From contig NZ_BMIF01000008.1 in assembly GCF_014641695.1 (NCBI RefSeq), positions 124,001-188,000 on the forward strand: DNA of 64,000 nucleotides, given 5' to 3'. This document shows, piece by piece, positions 45,790 through 56,244 of this stretch. A program made the translations under genes and the position numbers. The notes beneath the pieces are model-generated. The model was not told where the DNA came from. It made no database searches and worked only from the letters and a program-made list of their open reading frames with translations. The DNA is from Nitratireductor aestuarii (GTDB lineage Bacteria; Pseudomonadota; Alphaproteobacteria; Rhizobiales; Rhizobiaceae). Position 1 is the stretch's first letter. Every line of letters starts with the position of its first letter.

Positions 45790-46566
45790 TCAGATGGGGA
45801 AAAGGCTTTGCTCGCCGTTAATTACGGCATTCGCCCGGTCGGTGAAGTCGCGTCCTTCTTCGCCGTGAAGGACCAGCGGCGGCAATAGCTTCAGCATGCC
45901 GCGAGCCCCTTTTCGCGCCCGCAGGACGATGCGGATGGCGGCCAACTGCGGACGGGGATGAATGGGGCAGATCTCGATGCCGCCGAAGCGGCCAGCGCAG
46001 GCGGTAAGGATCTCTTCCAGCGACTCGGCGCGGGCGATGATGGCAAAGCCGCCACCGGCAGCGGCAATGGCGGCTGCCGAGCGGATCCAGCGTTCCAGCA
46101 GGCCCTCTGTCATCACATGGGCGTCGCGGCGCAGGCTGTCCGGCGAGGCGCGATCACGCGGCCCATTGAAGGGCGGGTTCATGATGACGAAGTCGAAGTG
46201 GTTGTCGGGAAGGCCAGCCGCGACACGCTGGCGACCGGTGGCTTCGACATCCGCCTGCAGAACATTGATGCGGCCTGCGTAGGGTTCATTCTCGGAGAGT
46301 GCGATACTGCAACGGGCGCAGTCCGTCATTTCCGGCGAGCGTTCGACCAGCAGGATTTTTGCATCCTTGCAGCGGGAGGCGACAGCAAATCCCGCAGCGC
46401 CTGCGCCAGCGCCGAGATCAGCCACCGTCCCGTCAAATCCATCAGGGACAGCAGCGGCCAGAAGCATCGCGTCCACGCCTGCCCGATGCCCCTTGTCAGC
46501 AGGCTGGGACAAGTGGAAGCGGCCCCGATGGAATGCATCGATGGTGAAGGTTTCGGCCGAGGGCAT
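45790..46566 (-). CDS. TrmN6-like methyltransferase
   Basis: SAM-dependent methyltransferase of 258 residues. The SAM motif is VADLGAGAGAAGFAVA and the amino-methylation motif IMNPPFN (about residue 131-137), the NPPF/Y signature of N6-adenine or N5-glutamine methyltransferases. The N-terminus FHLSQPADKGHRAGVDAMLL is typical of the TrmN6 (YfiC) group, which modifies A37 of tRNA-Val. It starts 3 bases after the DUF2007 gene. Confidence 0.88.
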   Translation of the reverse strand: MPSAETFTIDAFHRGRFHLSQPADKGHRAGVDAMLLAAAVPDGFDGTVADLGAGAGAAGFAVASRCKDAKILLVERSPEMTDCARCSIALSENEPYAGRINVLQADVEATGRQRVAAGLPDNHFDFVIMNPPFNGPRDRASPDSLRRDAHVMTEGLLERWIRSAAAIAAAGGGFAIIARAESLEEILTACAGRFGGIEICPIHPRPQLAAIRIVLRARKGARGMLKLLPPLVLHGEEGRDFTDRANAVINGEQSLFPI

Positions 46567-46569
46567 GGA

Positions 46570-46794
46570 TCAGGAAGCCTCTACGATCCCTGAAATTCCA
46601 GCGTCGCGCAGAAGTTGGCGCGCCTGTTCCGAAGCATCTTCGGCTACGAGGACCCGGCGCGGCAGAACGCCGAGCGAGCCTTCCATGATGCTCATGTTCT
46701 GGTCGGCCACGAGGAATTCGATTCCGGCGTCGCGCAACAGGCTCTCGACGTAGGAAATCGTGACGGCATCATTGGTGCGAAGAAGTTCGATCAT
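46570..46794 (-). CDS. DUF2007 protein
   Basis: Protein of 74 residues with the DUF2007 fold (putative signal-transducing beta-alpha-beta domain): LLRTNDAVTISYVESLLRDA, then GIEFLVADQNMS and PRRVLVAEDASEQARQLL. Function is unknown. First gene of a two-gene unit with the TrmN6-like methyltransferase, divergent from the polyprenyl synthase gene. Confidence 0.85.
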   Translation of the reverse strand: MIELLRTNDAVTISYVESLLRDAGIEFLVADQNMSIMEGSLGVLPRRVLVAEDASEQARQLLRDAGISGIVEAS

Positions 46795-46943
46795 TTCGGA
46801 ACGTTGGCAGGTCTTTCAGGGCTTGTAAATGCGTGATGGTTGTAGACAGCGGCTTCCCGCGCTATTTCGCTCCTTGCAACGGTTCGTTAACGGCCTTTAA
46901 GGTCCAACTTACCTGACTATGCGAATTCGCGAAGGAGCTTGCG

Positions 46944-47957
46944 GTGGGCGTTGTATTGAACATGGATGGCAAGAGGAACATGGCTTCGGTGGAGCCATTG
47001 ATTGCCCTCACGCAAGAAGAAATGGGCAAGGTGAACGAGCTGATCCTGTCAAAGGCCGGCTCGGACGTCGAACTCATCCCCACGCTCGCCAATCATCTCA
47101 TTTCCTCCGGCGGCAAGCGCCTGCGCCCGATGATCACCATCGCAGCGGCGCAGATGTTCGGCTATTCAGGCGAAGGCCACGTGAGGCTCGCCACGAGCGT
47201 AGAGTTCATGCACACGGCAACGCTGCTCCATGACGACGTCGTGGACGAGAGCGACCTGCGCCGCGGCAAGAAAACCGCGCGCATGATCTGGGGCAACCAG
47301 GCCAGCGTTCTCGTCGGTGACTATCTGCTAGGCCAGGCGTTCCGCATGATGGTCGACGTGGGCTCGCTCGACGCGCTGGACGTGCTGGCGTCGGCTGCAG
47401 CTGTCATCGCCGAGGGCGAAGTCATGCAGCTTGACGTCGCAAAGAACCTCGAGACGACAGAAGACGAATATCTGCAGGTCATCAAGGCGAAGACCGCAGC
47501 GCTGTTCTCTGCAGCGGCAGAAGTCGGGCCGATCATTGCCGGCGTTTCGAAGAACGAGCGCGCTGCCCTCAAGTCGTACGGCACGAACCTGGGCCTCGCC
47601 TTCCAGCTGGTCGACGATGCGCTGGACTACGGCGGCAGCGCCAAGGATCTCGGCAAGAACGTCGGCGACGATTTCCGCGAAGGCAAGATTACGCTGCCGG
47701 TTATCCTGAGTTACCGCCGCGGTTCCGAAGAAGAGCGCAAGTTCTGGAAGCATGCGATCGAGGAAGGCGCCAGCGACGACGCGGCACTGGAGACTGCAAA
47801 GTCGCTGATGACGAAGTATAATGCGATCGGCGACACCATCGCGCGGGCCCGCCATTTCGGTGAAATTGCCCGGGATGCGCTGGCACCGCTCAAGAGCTCG
47901 CCGCAGAAGGCAGCTCTCACAGAAGTGATAGATTTCTGCATCAGCCGGGTAACATGA
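46944..47957 (+). CDS. ispB: Polyprenyl diphosphate synthase (long chain, ubiquinone side chain)
   Basis: Trans-prenyltransferase of 337 residues. The two Asp-rich motifs are LLHDDVVDESDLRRG and LVDDALDYGG; KAKTAALFSAAAEVG lies between, and SSGGKRLRPM precedes them. It likely makes the octa- or decaprenyl tail used by UbiA, whose gene is about 9 kb away in this window. Start is GTG at 46944 with AAGGAG 6 bases before it. Chain length cannot be fixed from sequence. Confidence 0.93.
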   Translation: MGVVLNMDGKRNMASVEPLIALTQEEMGKVNELILSKAGSDVELIPTLANHLISSGGKRLRPMITIAAAQMFGYSGEGHVRLATSVEFMHTATLLHDDVVDESDLRRGKKTARMIWGNQASVLVGDYLLGQAFRMMVDVGSLDALDVLASAAAVIAEGEVMQLDVAKNLETTEDEYLQVIKAKTAALFSAAAEVGPIIAGVSKNERAALKSYGTNLGLAFQLVDDALDYGGSAKDLGKNVGDDFREGKITLPVILSYRRGSEEERKFWKHAIEEGASDDAALETAKSLMTKYNAIGDTIARARHFGEIARDALAPLKSSPQKAALTEVIDFCISRVT

Positions 47958-48095
47958 ACGGCGAAAACCGTATTACCTTATCGGCTGGTGTGGCATTACA
48001 GTTGCAGCATGTTCCTAAAATGGCCATGCTTGGCACATACCGAGGCTGGAACTGGTGAGGGGTGCCTTAGGGGCCCAGCCGATGAAAGGATCATA

Positions 48096-50165
48096 ATGCG
48101 GCGCATGAAGGCAGGAATTCGAATTTCGGCGTCAGTAGCGGCCATTCTCGCGCTGTCCATTGGTATGGCTTCGGCCAAGGAGGATGCGAAGGTCACGGAG
48201 ATTGTTCCGGTCCATTCATTCTCTGGCGCTTACCTCGCCGCGAGGGTGGCCGAGACGGATAACGATCTCGACGCTGCGGTTTCCTATTATAAGCGCGCAC
48301 TGACTTTTGACGCCGAGAACCTGATGCTGCAGCGCAGGCTCCTGCGTGCGCTGATTGCACAAGGTTCCCTCGAAGAGGCGCTGCCCTACGCGAACAATCT
48401 CGTAAAGGATGAGGAAGCCTCGCGGCTTGCCCGTCTCGTGCTGGCGATTGATTCGTTCCGCCGGCAGGACTTCTCCGGCGCGGAGAAGTGGCTGGAGGTT
48501 GCTCCCGAATCGGATCTCGACCGTCTGATCACCGAAACCATGGTGGCCTGGTCGAAGATCGGCCAGAAGGACATCGCGGGTGGCCTGAAGGTTCTCGACT
48601 CCCTCAGCAAGCCGGAGTGGTTCACGCCGTTCCGCGATTACCAGCGTGCCATCGTCTTTGCCTATGACAAACAGGACGATGAAGCGGAGAAGGCCTTCGA
48701 GAAGCTGTTCAGCGGCGCACAGAACGCCATGTCGGCGGAGACCTTTGCCCGCCTGGTGGAGGCCTATGCTACGTTCCTTTCGAGCCGTGGTGAAAACGAA
48801 CAGGCGCTGGAGGTCCTGAACAAGACCATTGATGCGGGTCTTGGCATTTCGCCGCTGCCGGTCCTCAAGGATCGCATTGCAAAGGGCGAGAAGCTCGATT
48901 TCATCATCGATACACCTGCTGCCGGTGCGGCGGAAGTGCTGCTGGCGGTGGCGACCGAGCTTGCAAGCGGCGGCGGCGATGCCTTCGTTCAGCTCTATCT
49001 GCATCTCTACCTGCACTACGGCCTCGCCCTGCAGCCGCACAGCGACCCGCTGTTGATCCAGCTTGCCCGCGTCTCGGAGCGGCTCGAGCAGCCCGAGAAA
49101 GCGATCGAATACTATGAGCGGATCGGTTCCGGTTCACCCTGGGCGCGTTTTGCAGAGTTCCAGATCGGCCTCAACCTTGCCGACCTTGAACGCAACGATG
49201 AAGCCGTGGAGCACTTGAAGGGTGTTCTGGCGGAAGATCCCAGTGACATCCGCGCTTATCTCGCGCTTGGCCGGGTCTACAGCGCGCAGCAGGATTTCAA
49301 GTCGGCGGCTGCCCTCTATGATCAGGCGGTGGAAGCCATCGGCGAACCGCAACCGCAGCACTGGAACATCTATTATCAGCGCGGCATCGCCTACGAGCGA
49401 CTGAAGCAGTGGCCGAAGGCAGAGCCCAACTTCAAGCAGGCGCTCGATCTCTATCCGGATCATCCGCAGGTGCTGAACTATCTCGGCTACTCGTGGATCG
49501 ACATGAACATGAACCTCGATGAGGGCATGAAGCTTATCCGGCGTGCCGTGGAGCTGCGGCCGAGCGATGGCTACATCGTCGATTCCTTGGGTTGGGCCCA
49601 TTACAAGATGGGCGAGTATGAGCAGGCGGTCGAGAACCTTGAACGCGCCGTCTCGCTGCAGCCGGAAGACCCGGTGTTGAACGACCATCTCGGTGACGGA
49701 TACTGGCGCACGGGCCGTAAGCTTGAGGCGATCTATCAGTGGTCGCATGTGCTGGACCTCGATCCTGATGACGACCTGAAGAAGTCCGTCGAGGAAAAGA
49801 TAGAGAAGGGGCTTCCCGAGCCTGAGCCAAAGAAGTTTGCCAATGCTGCCGGAACGGCAGCACCCGTGGTGAACGACAGCTCCGATTCGCCAGCAGAAAC
49901 CCGGAAGAAGCCCGAGCCGAAGGACGAGGCGCAGCCCACGGAAGAGAAGCCGGCGCCAGCCACGCCCGAGACGGAGCCCACACAGGCGGAGAGCGCTCCG
50001 CAGCCTGCGGTCTATACCGTGAAGGCGGGTCAGACGCTCTGGTCGATCGCTGCCGAGCGGCTCGGCAATGGTGAACGGTTCCGCGAGATCCTGGAACTCA
50101 ACCCGGAGCTTCGGCGGAACCCCAATGCCATCCGCCCCGGATATCAGCTCCGTCTGCCCGAATAG
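48096..50165 (+). CDS. Secreted TPR protein with C-terminal LysM domain
   Basis: Exported protein of 689 residues. The signal peptide (MRRMKAGIRISASVAAILAL) ends near residue 27. Residues 40-560 hold TPR repeats, for example AYLALGRVYSAQQDFKSAAA and SLGWAHYKMGEYEQAVENLE. A Pro/Glu/Lys-rich linker follows (about 570-640), then one LysM domain (YTVKAGQTLWSIAAERLGNG). It probably sits in the periplasm or outer membrane and touches peptidoglycan. ATG at 48096 has AAAGGA 6 bases ahead; the frame start at 47988 is rejected. The LysM end is unusual for this TPR family. Confidence 0.85.
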   Translation: MRRMKAGIRISASVAAILALSIGMASAKEDAKVTEIVPVHSFSGAYLAARVAETDNDLDAAVSYYKRALTFDAENLMLQRRLLRALIAQGSLEEALPYANNLVKDEEASRLARLVLAIDSFRRQDFSGAEKWLEVAPESDLDRLITETMVAWSKIGQKDIAGGLKVLDSLSKPEWFTPFRDYQRAIVFAYDKQDDEAEKAFEKLFSGAQNAMSAETFARLVEAYATFLSSRGENEQALEVLNKTIDAGLGISPLPVLKDRIAKGEKLDFIIDTPAAGAAEVLLAVATELASGGGDAFVQLYLHLYLHYGLALQPHSDPLLIQLARVSERLEQPEKAIEYYERIGSGSPWARFAEFQIGLNLADLERNDEAVEHLKGVLAEDPSDIRAYLALGRVYSAQQDFKSAAALYDQAVEAIGEPQPQHWNIYYQRGIAYERLKQWPKAEPNFKQALDLYPDHPQVLNYLGYSWIDMNMNLDEGMKLIRRAVELRPSDGYIVDSLGWAHYKMGEYEQAVENLERAVSLQPEDPVLNDHLGDGYWRTGRKLEAIYQWSHVLDLDPDDDLKKSVEEKIEKGLPEPEPKKFANAAGTAAPVVNDSSDSPAETRKKPEPKDEAQPTEEKPAPATPETEPTQAESAPQPAVYTVKAGQTLWSIAAERLGNGERFREILELNPELRRNPNAIRPGYQLRLPE

Positions 50166-50194
50166 GCAGGCTGGATCAGGGCAGGAACCCATCG

Positions 50195-50219
50195 AAAGGC
50201 GGCCACGAGCCGCCTTTCC
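50195..50219 (+). terminator. Terminator-like hairpin after the TPR-LysM gene
   Basis: Perfect arms AAAGGCGGC (50195-50203) and GCCGCCTTT (50209-50217) around CACGA, with only TTT after the stem. 30 bases past the stop. Confidence 0.65.
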
Positions 50220-50295
50220 ACTATCGGCTGCTTGACGCATCAAGAGCAGAGCAATAGGACGAACACGCTGCCGCACTGGATGCCGGAGAAGACGC

Positions 50296-51243
50296 GTGGA
50301 CGCCAAAACCCACTCCCATATGGATCCGACCCGTTCGTTTCAGGGTCTGATACTGACACTACACAACTACTGGGCCGAAAAAGGCTGTGTCATCCTTCAG
50401 CCCTATGACATGGAAGTTGGCGCTGGTACCTTCCATCCGGCAACGACGCTGCGCGCGCTGGGTCCCCGTCCGTGGAAAGCCGCCTATGTGCAGCCTTCCC
50501 GCCGTCCGAAGGATGGCCGCTATGGCGAGAACCCGAACCGCCTGCAGCACTATTACCAGTATCAGGTGATCCTGAAGCCGAACCCGTCGAACCTGCAGGA
50601 ACTCTACCTCGGTTCGCTGGCTGCGATCGGCATTGATCCGATGCTGCACGACATCCGATTCGTCGAGGATGACTGGGAGAGCCCGACGCTCGGCGCCTGG
50701 GGCCTCGGCTGGGAATGCTGGTGCGACGGCATGGAAGTTTCGCAGTTCACCTACTTCCAGCAGGTCTGCGGCATCGAGTGCGCGCCTGTTGCGGGTGAGC
50801 TGACCTATGGTCTTGAGCGCCTCGCCATGTATGTGCAGGGCGTGGACAACGTCTACGATCTCAACTTCAACGGTCTGGAAGGACCGGAGAAGGTTACCTA
50901 CGGCGATGTCTTCCTGCAGGCCGAGCAGGAGTACTCCCGCTTCAATTTCGAGTATGCCGACACGGCGCTGCTGTTCCAGCACTTCCAGGACGCGGAGAAG
51001 GAATGCCGGCACCTGCTGGCAGCCGGCCAACCGCAGAAGGAAGGCGACATCCACAAGCTGGTGTTCCCGGCCTATGACCAGTGCATCAAGGCGAGCCATG
51101 TGTTCAATCTTCTCGATGCGCGCGGCGTCATCTCGGTTACCGAGCGACAGAGCTACATCCTGCGGGTTCGCGAACTTGCCAAGGCATGCGGCGAGGCCTT
51201 CCTGCTGACGGAAGCGGGCGGCGCGAACTTCGAGGCTGCCTGA
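50296..51243 (+). CDS. glyQ: Glycyl-tRNA synthetase alpha subunit
   Basis: Catalytic subunit of the alpha2beta2 glycyl-tRNA synthetase, 315 residues. Class II motifs are clear: [47 protein letters not shown] and [14 protein letters not shown]. Start is GTG at 50296 with GGAG 8 bases ahead; an ATG at 50320 has none. glyS begins 63 bases downstream. Confidence 0.97.
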   Translation: MDAKTHSHMDPTRSFQGLILTLHNYWAEKGCVILQPYDMEVGAGTFHPATTLRALGPRPWKAAYVQPSRRPKDGRYGENPNRLQHYYQYQVILKPNPSNLQELYLGSLAAIGIDPMLHDIRFVEDDWESPTLGAWGLGWECWCDGMEVSQFTYFQQVCGIECAPVAGELTYGLERLAMYVQGVDNVYDLNFNGLEGPEKVTYGDVFLQAEQEYSRFNFEYADTALLFQHFQDAEKECRHLLAAGQPQKEGDIHKLVFPAYDQCIKASHVFNLLDARGVISVTERQSYILRVRELAKACGEAFLLTEAGGANFEAA

Positions 51244-51306
51244 CAGGCAGAATATTTCAGGCGGTGAACCCGCATCCCGACACAAAAACTGGTCCAGAGG
51301 CGTCCA

Positions 51307-53514
51307 ATGCCCGATCTTCTTCTTGAACTGCGCAGCGAAGAAATCCCCGCGCGAATGCAGCGTAAGGCTGCAGCCGACCTGAAAAAGCTCATCACCGACG
51401 GTCTGGTTGAGGCTGGCCTAACCTACGAGGCCGCGCGCGAATACTGGACGCCACGCCGCCTGACGCTCGACATCCGCAACCTCTCCGCCCGTTCCAAGGA
51501 TGTGCGCGAAGAGATCAAGGGTCCGTCAACCAAGGCTCCGGAACAGGCGATCCAGGGTTTTCTCCGCAAGGCGGGCCTCAGCGATGTTTCGCAGGCGCAT
51601 GTGCACTCGGATCCGAAGAAGGGCGATTTCTACGTTGCCCATCTGGTGAAGCCCGGCCGCGACGCGGAAGAGATCATCTCAGAGCTGGTGCCTCAGGTGA
51701 TCCGCAATTTCCCTTGGCCCAAGTCCATGCGCTGGGGCAAGGAATCCGCCAAGCCGGGTGCCGTGCGCTGGGTGCGTCCGCTGCAGTCGATCCTATGCCT
51801 TTACGGTCCTGAAACCGAAGAGACGAAGGTCATCGAGTTCGAGGCTGGCGGTGTGCGCTCCGGCAACACGACCGTTGGCCACCGCTTCATGAGCGACGGC
51901 CAGCCGATCACGGTCCGTCGCTTCGATGACTATGTCGAGAAGCTGGAGAAGGCCTTTGTGGTGCTCGACGCCGAGCGCCGCAAGGAGATGATCCTTTCCG
52001 ACGCCCGCAACCTCGCGTTTGCCTCCGGTCTGGAACTGGTAGAGGATGAGGGTCTGCTGGAAGAGGTTTCCGGTCTCGTCGAATGGCCGGTGGTGCTGAT
52101 GGGCGAGTTCGAGGAAGAGTTCCTGGCGATCCCGCCGGAAGTCATTCGTCTGACCATCCGCGCCAATCAGAAGTGCTTTGTGACCCGTCCGTCTGGCGAG
52201 GCGGAGAAGCTTTCGAACAAGTTCATCCTTATCTCGAACATCGCGGCCAAGGATGGTGGCAAGGAAATCGCCTTCGGTAACGGCAAGGTGGTGCGTGCTC
52301 GTCTTTCGGATGCGCTCTACTTCTGGCACACCGACCAGGGCAACCTGCCGGACCTGGACAAGCTGGTCGCATCTGCCGAGAAATTTGGTCTTGATCTAAC
52401 CAAGCCGCTCGACCAGCGCATGGCGCGTCTCGATGCGCTCAACGTCACCTTCCACGCCAAGCTTGGCAGCCAGGGTGCTCGAGTCGAGCGTATCCGTGGA
52501 CTTGCAACGCACATTGCTTCGCTGATCGGTGCTGATCCGGCCCTGGCCGCGCGGGCTGCCGTTCTCGCCAAGGCGGACCTGCAGACCGAAGTGGTTGGCG
52601 AGTTCCCCGAGCTTCAGGGCGCAATGGGCCGCAAGTACGCTCTCCTTCAGGGCGAAGACGCCTCCGTCGCCGCTGCCTGTGAGGAGCACTACAAGCCGCA
52701 GGGCCCGTCGGACTTCGTGCCGAAGGACAAGATTGCTGTTGCCGTCGCACTTGCCGACAAGCTCGATACGCTGACTGGCTTCTGGCTCATCAACGAGAAG
52801 CCTACCGGCTCCAAGGACCCGTACGCACTGCGCCGTGCAGCGCTGGGCGTCATCCGCCTGATCCTTGAGAATGATCTCAGAATTAACCTGCTGGATATGA
52901 TGAAGAAGTCCAGTGAGTCGTACGAGCCAGAAAAGGTTTGCCCTGAGGGTCAAGATGTTCAGGCGTGGATACTCCACACTCGGGACGAAATCGTTCGAGA
53001 TCTCCTCGCCTTCATCCATGACCGCTTCCGCGTGTACCTCCGCGATGAAGGTGCACGTCATGATGCGATCGACGCGGTGCTGAACGCCGATACGGACAAT
53101 CTGCTGCTGGCGGCTCGCCGTCTCGAGGCGCTGATCGTATTCCTTGACACCGAAGACGGCCAAAACCTGATCACCGGTACCAAGCGCGCCGCGAACATTC
53201 TGGCTGCCGAGGAGAAGAAGGGCACGGCGATCGCTGCCGAGATCGATCCGGCACTTTTCACCGAGGAAGAGGAGCGCGCGCTCTTTGCCGCCATTACTTC
53301 GTCGCGGGCCGATGTGGAAAGCTCAATCGCCAGGGAGGATTTCTCCGGCGCGATGCGGGCGCTGGCGGCACTGCGCGGCCCGGTCGACACGTTCTTCGAG
53401 AAGGTGCTCGTCAACGACGAGAATGAGAAGGTGCGTTCCAACCGTCTGGCGCTTCTGACCAAGATCCGTGAAGCAACCGGCGAAGTGGCAGACTTCGGCA
53501 AGCTCGCAGGCTAA
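51307..53514 (+). CDS. glyS: Glycyl-tRNA synthetase beta subunit
   Basis: tRNA-binding subunit of 735 residues. The N-terminus [14 protein letters not shown] is diagnostic; an HD-like domain lies in the middle ([20 protein letters not shown]) and a DALR-type anticodon-binding region at the C-terminus ([20 protein letters not shown]). About 130 bases near 52860-52990 use rarer codons (AGA, CTC, ATA, CAA) than the rest, with the protein reading unbroken. Confidence 0.97.
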   Translation: MPDLLLELRSEEIPARMQRKAAADLKKLITDGLVEAGLTYEAAREYWTPRRLTLDIRNLSARSKDVREEIKGPSTKAPEQAIQGFLRKAGLSDVSQAHVHSDPKKGDFYVAHLVKPGRDAEEIISELVPQVIRNFPWPKSMRWGKESAKPGAVRWVRPLQSILCLYGPETEETKVIEFEAGGVRSGNTTVGHRFMSDGQPITVRRFDDYVEKLEKAFVVLDAERRKEMILSDARNLAFASGLELVEDEGLLEEVSGLVEWPVVLMGEFEEEFLAIPPEVIRLTIRANQKCFVTRPSGEAEKLSNKFILISNIAAKDGGKEIAFGNGKVVRARLSDALYFWHTDQGNLPDLDKLVASAEKFGLDLTKPLDQRMARLDALNVTFHAKLGSQGARVERIRGLATHIASLIGADPALAARAAVLAKADLQTEVVGEFPELQGAMGRKYALLQGEDASVAAACEEHYKPQGPSDFVPKDKIAVAVALADKLDTLTGFWLINEKPTGSKDPYALRRAALGVIRLILENDLRINLLDMMKKSSESYEPEKVCPEGQDVQAWILHTRDEIVRDLLAFIHDRFRVYLRDEGARHDAIDAVLNADTDNLLLAARRLEALIVFLDTEDGQNLITGTKRAANILAAEEKKGTAIAAEIDPALFTEEEERALFAAITSSRADVESSIAREDFSGAMRALAALRGPVDTFFEKVLVNDENEKVRSNRLALLTKIREATGEVADFGKLAG

Positions 53515-53537
53515 GCTCTTAGCTTCATTGACCTCAA

Positions 53538-53572
53538 TTCCGGACGAATGGCGTATTACGCCCCGTCCGGAA
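53538..53572. other. Hairpin between glyS and tsaC
   Basis: TTCCGGACG (53538-53546) pairs with CGTCCGGAA (53564-53572), and an inner GGCGTA/TACGCC can also form. There is no T-run. It may be a processing or weak terminator site. Confidence 0.45.
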
Positions 53573-53594
53573 CACGCTTAATACGGAGAGGCAC

Positions 53595-54563
53595 GTGGAC
53601 AATGTGCTGACCTTTGACGGGGAGGCGGTGGAACCGGCGACCGATGTTCTTCGGCGCGGGGGGCTTGTCGCCATACCGACGGAGACGGTCTACGGCCTCG
53701 CTGCGGACGCCACCAATGGCGAGGGCGTTGCCGCCATCTACGCCGCCAAGGGACGTCCGAGCTTCAATCCGCTGATTGCGCACGTGGCGGACATCGCCAT
53801 GGCCGAGCGCTACGTCACGTTCGATCCGCTCTCCCGCAAGCTGGCCGAAAAATTCTGGCCGGGCCCGCTGACGCTGGTGCTGCCGCTCAAAGAAGCCTCC
53901 GGCATTCATCCGCTTGTCACCGCGGGACTGCCGACGCTCGCCGTGCGCATGCCGAAGGGGAATGTCGGCACGATCATCCGTACGCTGGGGCATCCAATCG
54001 CCGCGCCGAGCGCCAATACGTCCGGCAAGATCAGCTCTACGACCGCGCAGGCAGTGCGCGCCGATCTCGGCGACAAGGTCGATCTGATCCTGGACGGTGG
54101 CGCCTGTGCCGTCGGGCTCGAGTCCACGATCATCAAGATCGAAGATGGCAAGGCGCACCTGCTGCGGCCCGGGGGGCTTGCTGCCGAGGAAATTGAAAAG
54201 GTGCTGGGGCAGCAGCTTCATCGCGTCGATCAGCGCGCGGCCATTCAGGCACCCGGCATGATGGCCTCGCATTATGCGCCTGATGCCGCCATGCGCCTCA
54301 ACGCCGAGGACGTGAGAGAGGGCGAGGCATTGCTGGCCTTCGGACCGGTTCGCGCAAGAAACGCCGAGCGGGCCGTTGCCGTGCTCAACCTTTCCGAGGC
54401 GGGTGATCTCAAGCAGGCGGCGGTAAACCTCTTCAGCTACATGAAGCAGCTCGATCGCTTTGGTGCGACCACTATCGCCGTCGAGCCCATCCCGGAAATC
54501 GGTCTTGGCGAGGCGATCAACGATCGTCTGCGCCGCGCAGCCGCACCGCGCGACGGGGCGTGA
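53595..54563 (+). CDS. tsaC: Threonylcarbamoyl-AMP synthase (Sua5 type)
   Basis: Makes threonylcarbamoyl-AMP for the t6A37 tRNA modification. 322 residues: the YrdC domain (about 10-200; VAIPTETVYGLAADA, AKGRPSFNPLIAHVAD, STIIKIE) plus the C-terminal Sua5 domain (about 220-322), linked by the motif APGMMASHYAP. The two-domain length fits Sua5 rather than short TsaC. Start is GTG at 53595 behind GGAGAGG. Confidence 0.94.
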   Translation: MDNVLTFDGEAVEPATDVLRRGGLVAIPTETVYGLAADATNGEGVAAIYAAKGRPSFNPLIAHVADIAMAERYVTFDPLSRKLAEKFWPGPLTLVLPLKEASGIHPLVTAGLPTLAVRMPKGNVGTIIRTLGHPIAAPSANTSGKISSTTAQAVRADLGDKVDLILDGGACAVGLESTIIKIEDGKAHLLRPGGLAAEEIEKVLGQQLHRVDQRAAIQAPGMMASHYAPDAAMRLNAEDVREGEALLAFGPVRARNAERAVAVLNLSEAGDLKQAAVNLFSYMKQLDRFGATTIAVEPIPEIGLGEAINDRLRRAAAPRDGA

Positions 54564-54596
54564 CAGCGTTACCGGCTGCGCTTAATCTGCGTCGCT

Positions 54597-56027
54597 ATGA
54601 ACACACAGCCCGACTCACTCACCCCTGAACTCATCGCCCGCTTCGCCGCCATCGTCGGCGAGAAGCATGCCGTCACCGCACCGGAAGACATCGCGCCCCA
54701 TGTGATGGAGCAGCGCGGTCTCTTCGGCGGCACGACGTCGCTCGTGCTTCGCCCCGCCAATACGGACGAGGTGAGCAAGATCATGCGGCTTGCCACCGAG
54801 ACGAAGACCGCAATCGTGCCGCAAGGCGGAAATACGGGGCTCGTTGGCGGGCAGATGCCGGACAAGTCGGACCGTCAGGTGGTGCTGTCACTGTCGCGGC
54901 TTAACCGCATCCGTGAGATAGACCTTGCATCCAACACTGCGACCGTCGAGGCGGGTGTAGTGCTGCAAGTGCTGCAGGAAGCTGCAGCGGCCGAGGGGCG
55001 GCTGTTTCCGCTGGCGCTCGCTTCGCAGGGCTCCTGTCAGATCGGCGGCAATCTTTCATCCAACGCCGGTGGCGTCGGGGCGCTTGCCTATGGCACGGCG
55101 CGGGATCTTTGCCTCGGCGTCGAGGTGGTGCTGCCGACGGGCGAGATCTTCGATGATCTGCGCAAGCTCAAGAAGGACAATACCGGCTACGACCTCAAGG
55201 ACCTGTTCGTTGGCGGCGAGGGCACGCTCGGTGTCATCACGGCGGCGGTGGTCAAGCTCCTGCCGATGCCCAAGGGCCGCGAGCTCGCATGGGGCGCCGT
55301 ACCTTCAACAGCGGCCGCACTGAAGCTCTTCCAGAAGGCGAACGAGCTTGCAGGGCCATCGCTCACCATGTTCGAGCTGATGGAGCGCAGGCCTCTCGAT
55401 TTCGTGCTGCAGCACATTCCCGGCACCACCAATCCGCTGACGGAAGAATCGCCGTGGCACGTGCTGATGGAGGTCTCCTCCGGACGCTCGGCGCAGGATG
55501 CGCGCGAACTGATGGCAACCGTTCTCTCCGAGGCTTACGAGGAAGAGTTGCTTGCCGACGCCACAATCGCCCAGAGCGAAAGCCAGCGCGCCAAGCTTCT
55601 GCATCTGCGCGAGGCCATGTCCGAAGCGCAGAAGATGGAGGGAGGCTCCATCAAGCACGATATTTCGGTTCCCGTCGTGGCGGTGCCGGAATTCATCGAG
55701 CGGGCAGGCGAGGCGGTGCAGCAGGTGGTGCCCGGCGCTCGCGTCGTCTGCTTCGGCCACATGGGCGACGGTAACCTGCACTATAACGTTTCGCAGCCAG
55801 TCGGCGCGGATGCGGTCGAGTATCTCCGGCACTATGGGGCAATGAACGAGGCCATCTACGCGATCGTCAAGGATCTGGGCGGTTCGTTCTCCGCAGAGCA
55901 TGGCATAGGCACACTCAAGCGCGACCTGCTCGTCGCCACCCAGCCTGCAATCGCAACCGACCTCATGCGCCGCATCAAGGCGGCATTCGACCCCGCAGGC
56001 ATCATGAATCCTGGCAAGGTCATTTAG
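54597..56027 (+). CDS. FAD-linked D-2-hydroxyacid dehydrogenase (D2HGDH/GlcD family)
   Basis: Flavoprotein of 476 residues. The FAD-binding domain has VPQGGNTGLVGGQMPD and SCQIGGNLSSNAGGVGALAY; the C-terminal domain has CFGHMGDGNLHYNVSQP and FSAEHGIGTLKRDLL, with the metal-binding His and Glu seen in D-2-hydroxyglutarate and D-lactate dehydrogenases. Similarity pattern favours D-2-hydroxyglutarate dehydrogenase, a repair enzyme for by-products of SerA, but the substrate is not certain. Starts 33 bases after tsaC and may share its transcript. Confidence 0.9.
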   Translation: MNTQPDSLTPELIARFAAIVGEKHAVTAPEDIAPHVMEQRGLFGGTTSLVLRPANTDEVSKIMRLATETKTAIVPQGGNTGLVGGQMPDKSDRQVVLSLSRLNRIREIDLASNTATVEAGVVLQVLQEAAAAEGRLFPLALASQGSCQIGGNLSSNAGGVGALAYGTARDLCLGVEVVLPTGEIFDDLRKLKKDNTGYDLKDLFVGGEGTLGVITAAVVKLLPMPKGRELAWGAVPSTAAALKLFQKANELAGPSLTMFELMERRPLDFVLQHIPGTTNPLTEESPWHVLMEVSSGRSAQDARELMATVLSEAYEEELLADATIAQSESQRAKLLHLREAMSEAQKMEGGSIKHDISVPVVAVPEFIERAGEAVQQVVPGARVVCFGHMGDGNLHYNVSQPVGADAVEYLRHYGAMNEAIYAIVKDLGGSFSAEHGIGTLKRDLLVATQPAIATDLMRRIKAAFDPAGIMNPGKVI

Positions 56028-56244
56028 CCGACTAAGGCGTATTTACCTTTCGGCGAGGAATCTTTCGCATCCGTATATGAGGGTGGCAAACCGCTAACCA
56101 TTTGTACGGTCAACAAAATTTAACCTAACATCTTAAGGTCGTCAGTAACAACCATAGTCCATTGTGAAGCCATAAGAGGCCGGGGAACAAACCGGCTCAG
56201 AGAAGCCGAAAACGGCTCTCAGGCGAAAACAGGGACGTTGAACA

